Below are positions 61,870-64,000 of a stretch of DNA of 64,000 bases, piece after piece (the stretch's first letter is position 1; each line of letters opens with the position of its first letter). A program made the translations under genes and the position numbers. Source of the DNA: Hydrogenothermaceae bacterium. Lineage in GTDB: Bacteria > Aquificota > Aquificia > Aquificales > Hydrogenothermaceae. Under the pieces are notes generated by a model. It made no database searches. It saw nothing but the letters and a program-made list of their open reading frames with translations, and was not told the origin of the DNA. The DNA is taken from contig JAOABH010000003.1 of NCBI GenBank assembly GCA_026418455.1, positions 124,001-188,000 of the forward strand, in the 5' to 3' direction.

Positions 61870-63258
61870 ATGGTTGACAAAATAACTTTGGTAACAAAGG
61901 ATGAAAATATCTTAAGAGACATAAAAAAATATTTTAAGAAAGTTAATCTTATAGAAGGTAACATAAAGGATCGAAATTTAAATGGTATAGTGTTTGTTAA
62001 TATCCATGATTTTGGAATTCTTCCCTTCTCTCCTTCGACCGGAACATATCCAATTGCAATAATAAATAAGAAGATTGCTAAATCTAATTCTGCAGCATTG
62101 ATAATGAAGATAATGTCCAATAACTATTTTGATTTTATAGAATACCCATTAAAAGGAGAAGATATAAAAAATTTGTTAGAAAAAATACAGAAAAAGGAAA
62201 AAGATGAGGAAGAAACTTACTACATAAATAATAAGGAATCTGATGAAACTATTCTTTGTCAATATCTCTGCTCTATAATAGGTTCATCTCAGTATATGAA
62301 AAACATATGTAAAGTTGCTGGAGAGGCGGCACCAACAGATCTTCCTATATTGATAACTGGTGAAACAGGAACAGGAAAAGAACTTTTTGCTAAAGGTATA
62401 TGGAAGCTTAGTAAGAGAAAAGATAAGCCATTTATTGCAATAAACTGTGCAGCAATACCAGAAAATTTAATAGAGAGTGAACTCTTTGGTTATGAAAAAG
62501 GAGCTTTTACAGGAGCGGAGGGTCAAAAAAAAGGGAAATTTGAGATCGCTGATGGAGGGACAATATTTTTAGATGAAATTGGAGAGATGTCTTTAGAAGT
62601 TCAGTCAAAATTACTAAGGGTGTTACAGGAAGGAACTTTCTATAGAGTTGGAGGAGAAAAAGAAATAAGAGTAAATGTAAGAGTAATTGCAGCAACTAAT
62701 AGAGATCTAAAACAGATGGTAGCAGAGGGTAAGTTTAGAGAAGATCTCTATTATAGACTTAACGTTATAAGCATAGAGCTTCCACCACTAAGAGATAGAA
62801 AAGAGGATATTCCTTACATAGTTGAGTGTATTATAAATAAAAACAATGTGAGAATAAATAAAAATATTGAAGGATTTACAAAAGAGTATATAGAAAAACT
62901 AAAATCAAGACAATGGAAAGGAAACATAAGAGAACTGGAAAATGTTGTGGTTCGTTCTATGGTGTTTTGCAGAGATAATGTTTTAAGCTTATCAGATTTA
63001 GAATTTTTGGAAGAGGAAGAAGAAAAGGTAGGTATTATAGATGAAAATTTAGATAAGAATTTAGAAGACACAATCAAAGCATATATAAAAAAAGGAGATA
63101 TTGAACAGTTAAAATATAAAGTTGAGTCAATAATGATAAAAGCTGTTTTAGAGAAAACAAATTTTAACCTCTCTAAATCTGCAGAAATATTAAATATCAA
63201 TAGGTCTACTCTAAGAAAAAAAATTAAAGAGTTTAAATTGTTGTCAGAGCAGTTATAA
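61870..63258 (+). CDS. Sigma-54-dependent activator of the sulfate-assimilation genes
   Basis: The 462-residue protein has an N-terminal receiver-like domain (1-105), an AAA+ domain (Walker A GETGTGKE at about 164-171, GAFTGA loop at 211-216, [13 protein letters not shown]) and a C-terminal Fis helix-turn-helix (SKSAEILNINRSTLRKKI). The receiver looks degenerate: VFVNIHDFG has Asn near where the phospho-Asp would be, so it may sense a ligand or be constitutive. It lies in the same operon as sulfite reductase behind a -24/-12 promoter, implying autoregulation and control of cysH-TSUP-sat-cobA. That link is inference from position. Confidence 0.88.
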   Translation: MVDKITLVTKDENILRDIKKYFKKVNLIEGNIKDRNLNGIVFVNIHDFGILPFSPSTGTYPIAIINKKIAKSNSAALIMKIMSNNYFDFIEYPLKGEDIKNLLEKIQKKEKDEEETYYINNKESDETILCQYLCSIIGSSQYMKNICKVAGEAAPTDLPILITGETGTGKELFAKGIWKLSKRKDKPFIAINCAAIPENLIESELFGYEKGAFTGAEGQKKGKFEIADGGTIFLDEIGEMSLEVQSKLLRVLQEGTFYRVGGEKEIRVNVRVIAATNRDLKQMVAEGKFREDLYYRLNVISIELPPLRDRKEDIPYIVECIINKNNVRINKNIEGFTKEYIEKLKSRQWKGNIRELENVVVRSMVFCRDNVLSLSDLEFLEEEEEKVGIIDENLDKNLEDTIKAYIKKGDIEQLKYKVESIMIKAVLEKTNFNLSKSAEILNINRSTLRKKIKEFKLLSEQL

Positions 63259-63363
63259 ATAATCAACAATTGGATTATCAAAGTGGAAAAACATAATGTT
63301 TTATCTTTAAAATAGTTTTTATGATAGAATTTTTGTTTGGATTTTAAATTTTGGAGGAGATTT

Positions 63364-64000
63364 TTGCGTCCAGATGGAAGAAAGCCGGGTCAACTGAGAG
63401 ATGTCAGAATTACAAGAGATTTTAACATCTATGCAGAAGGCTCAGTCCTGATAGAGATGGGGAACACAAAAGTTATAGTGACAGCATCTATCGAAGAAAA
63501 AGTACCTCCTTTTTTAAAAGGAACAGGCCAAGGTTGGATAACAGCAGAGTATTCAATGATACCAAGAGCTTCGGAAACGAGAAGTTTAAGGGAAGTTGTA
63601 AGGGGATCTCCTTCTGGAAGAACCCATGAGATACAGAGATTGATAGGTAGAAGTTTAAGAGCAGCAGTTGACCTGAAAAAACTTGGTGAGAGGACCATAT
63701 GGGTTGACTGTGATGTTATACAGGCAGATGGAGGGACAAGGGTAGCATCTATAACGGGAGCGTTTATAGCGGTTGCTGATGCCATGATTAAAATTACAAA
63801 AGAAAATAAAGTAAAATCTAATCCATTAAAAGATTATGTTGCAGCAATAAGTCTTGGTAAAGTAAAAAATGAGATAGTAGTTGATCTTAACTATGCAGAG
63901 GATTCAACAGCACAGGTAGATATGAACCTTGTTATGACAGGGAAAGGTGAGTTTGTTGAGATTCAAGCTACCGGAGAAGAAAACACATTTTCGAGAGATG
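63364..64000 (+). CDS. rph: Ribonuclease PH (5' part, continues beyond the window)
   Basis: The frame from TTG 63364 is open to the window end (212 codons) and encodes RNase [70 protein letters not shown] and [16 protein letters not shown]. It trims tRNA 3' ends. GGAGGAG (63354-63360 region) lies upstream of the TTG; no ATG is available earlier in frame. About 40 C-terminal residues are missing. Confidence 0.93.
   Translation, partial: MRPDGRKPGQLRDVRITRDFNIYAEGSVLIEMGNTKVIVTASIEEKVPPFLKGTGQGWITAEYSMIPRASETRSLREVVRGSPSGRTHEIQRLIGRSLRAAVDLKKLGERTIWVDCDVIQADGGTRVASITGAFIAVADAMIKITKENKVKSNPLKDYVAAISLGKVKNEIVVDLNYAEDSTAQVDMNLVMTGKGEFVEIQATGEENTFSRD

Noticed and set aside
63429-63785. Minus-strand ORF at the right end
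   Set aside because: It is the shadow of rph, which is open on the plus strand from 63364 to the window end.

Overview
The window is low-GC bacterial chromosome. Its gene content points to a thermophilic, autotrophic member of the Aquificales, most like the Hydrogenothermaceae (Sulfurihydrogenibium/Persephonella type). The reasons are two-subunit ATP citrate lyase (AclBA), a two-subunit biotin carboxylase system next to isocitrate dehydrogenase (reductive TCA cycle), DsrE/F/H-TusA sulfur carriers, and a nitrate-assimilation gene set resembling that of Aquifex. This is inferred from the genes; no database search was run.

Layout. (1) 1-8660: reductive TCA block. icd-osmC-cfiB-cfiA runs left and aclB-aclA runs right from a shared control region (about 5285-5450) holding two copies of a 19-bp palindrome. 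(2) 8689-12113: secreted rhodanese, CDGSH Fe-S protein, flavodoxin-fold quinone reductase, RibD. (3) 12142-23041: nitrate assimilation. A frameshifted sigma-54 activator, a TrpD-like gene with a damaged start, then cobA-nirA-narK-nasA-porin behind a -24/-12 promoter, and a siroheme synthase with an 11-bp leader hairpin. NirA carries a tail resembling the last part of a Ser/Thr kinase C-lobe. (4) 23036-25937: pdxA and a tight moeB-tusA-dsrE-dsrF-dsrH sulfur-relay operon. (5) 26141-51566: housekeeping genes (CorC-type proteins, YebC, RuvC, RdgB, LpxC, ArgG, ValS, Ppa, TolC, ExbBD-TonB, RNase H, RadA, ElbB, NnrD/E, TadA, TsaB, IscS-type desulfurase, YchF) with five tRNA genes. (6) 51571-54154: PilB and a GAF-PAS protein, then ProS. 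(7) 55883-63258: assimilatory sulfate reduction. cysH-TSUP permease-sat-cobA runs left; a sulfite reductase fused to a helical and a TusA domain plus its own sigma-54 activator runs right. (8) the 5' part of rph.

The nitrogen and sulfur modules mirror each other. Each has its own CobA, its own siroheme reductase (the four Fe-S/siroheme cysteines fall at residues 390, 396, 434 and 438 in both proteins), its own Fis-type sigma-54 activator and its own -24/-12 promoters. The siroheme dehydrogenase/chelatase at 22466 probably serves both. In the sulfur module, two divergent -24/-12 promoters flank a long inverted repeat lying exactly midway between them, which looks like one enhancer serving both directions.

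Four single-base indels in short homopolymer runs (two in the nitrate activator, one in the TrpD-like gene, one in a DUF29 gene) break otherwise intact proteins. They may be real mutations, recoding sites or sequencing errors. No insertion sequence, CRISPR array, rRNA or phage gene was seen. No stretch over 300 bases lacks a gene.
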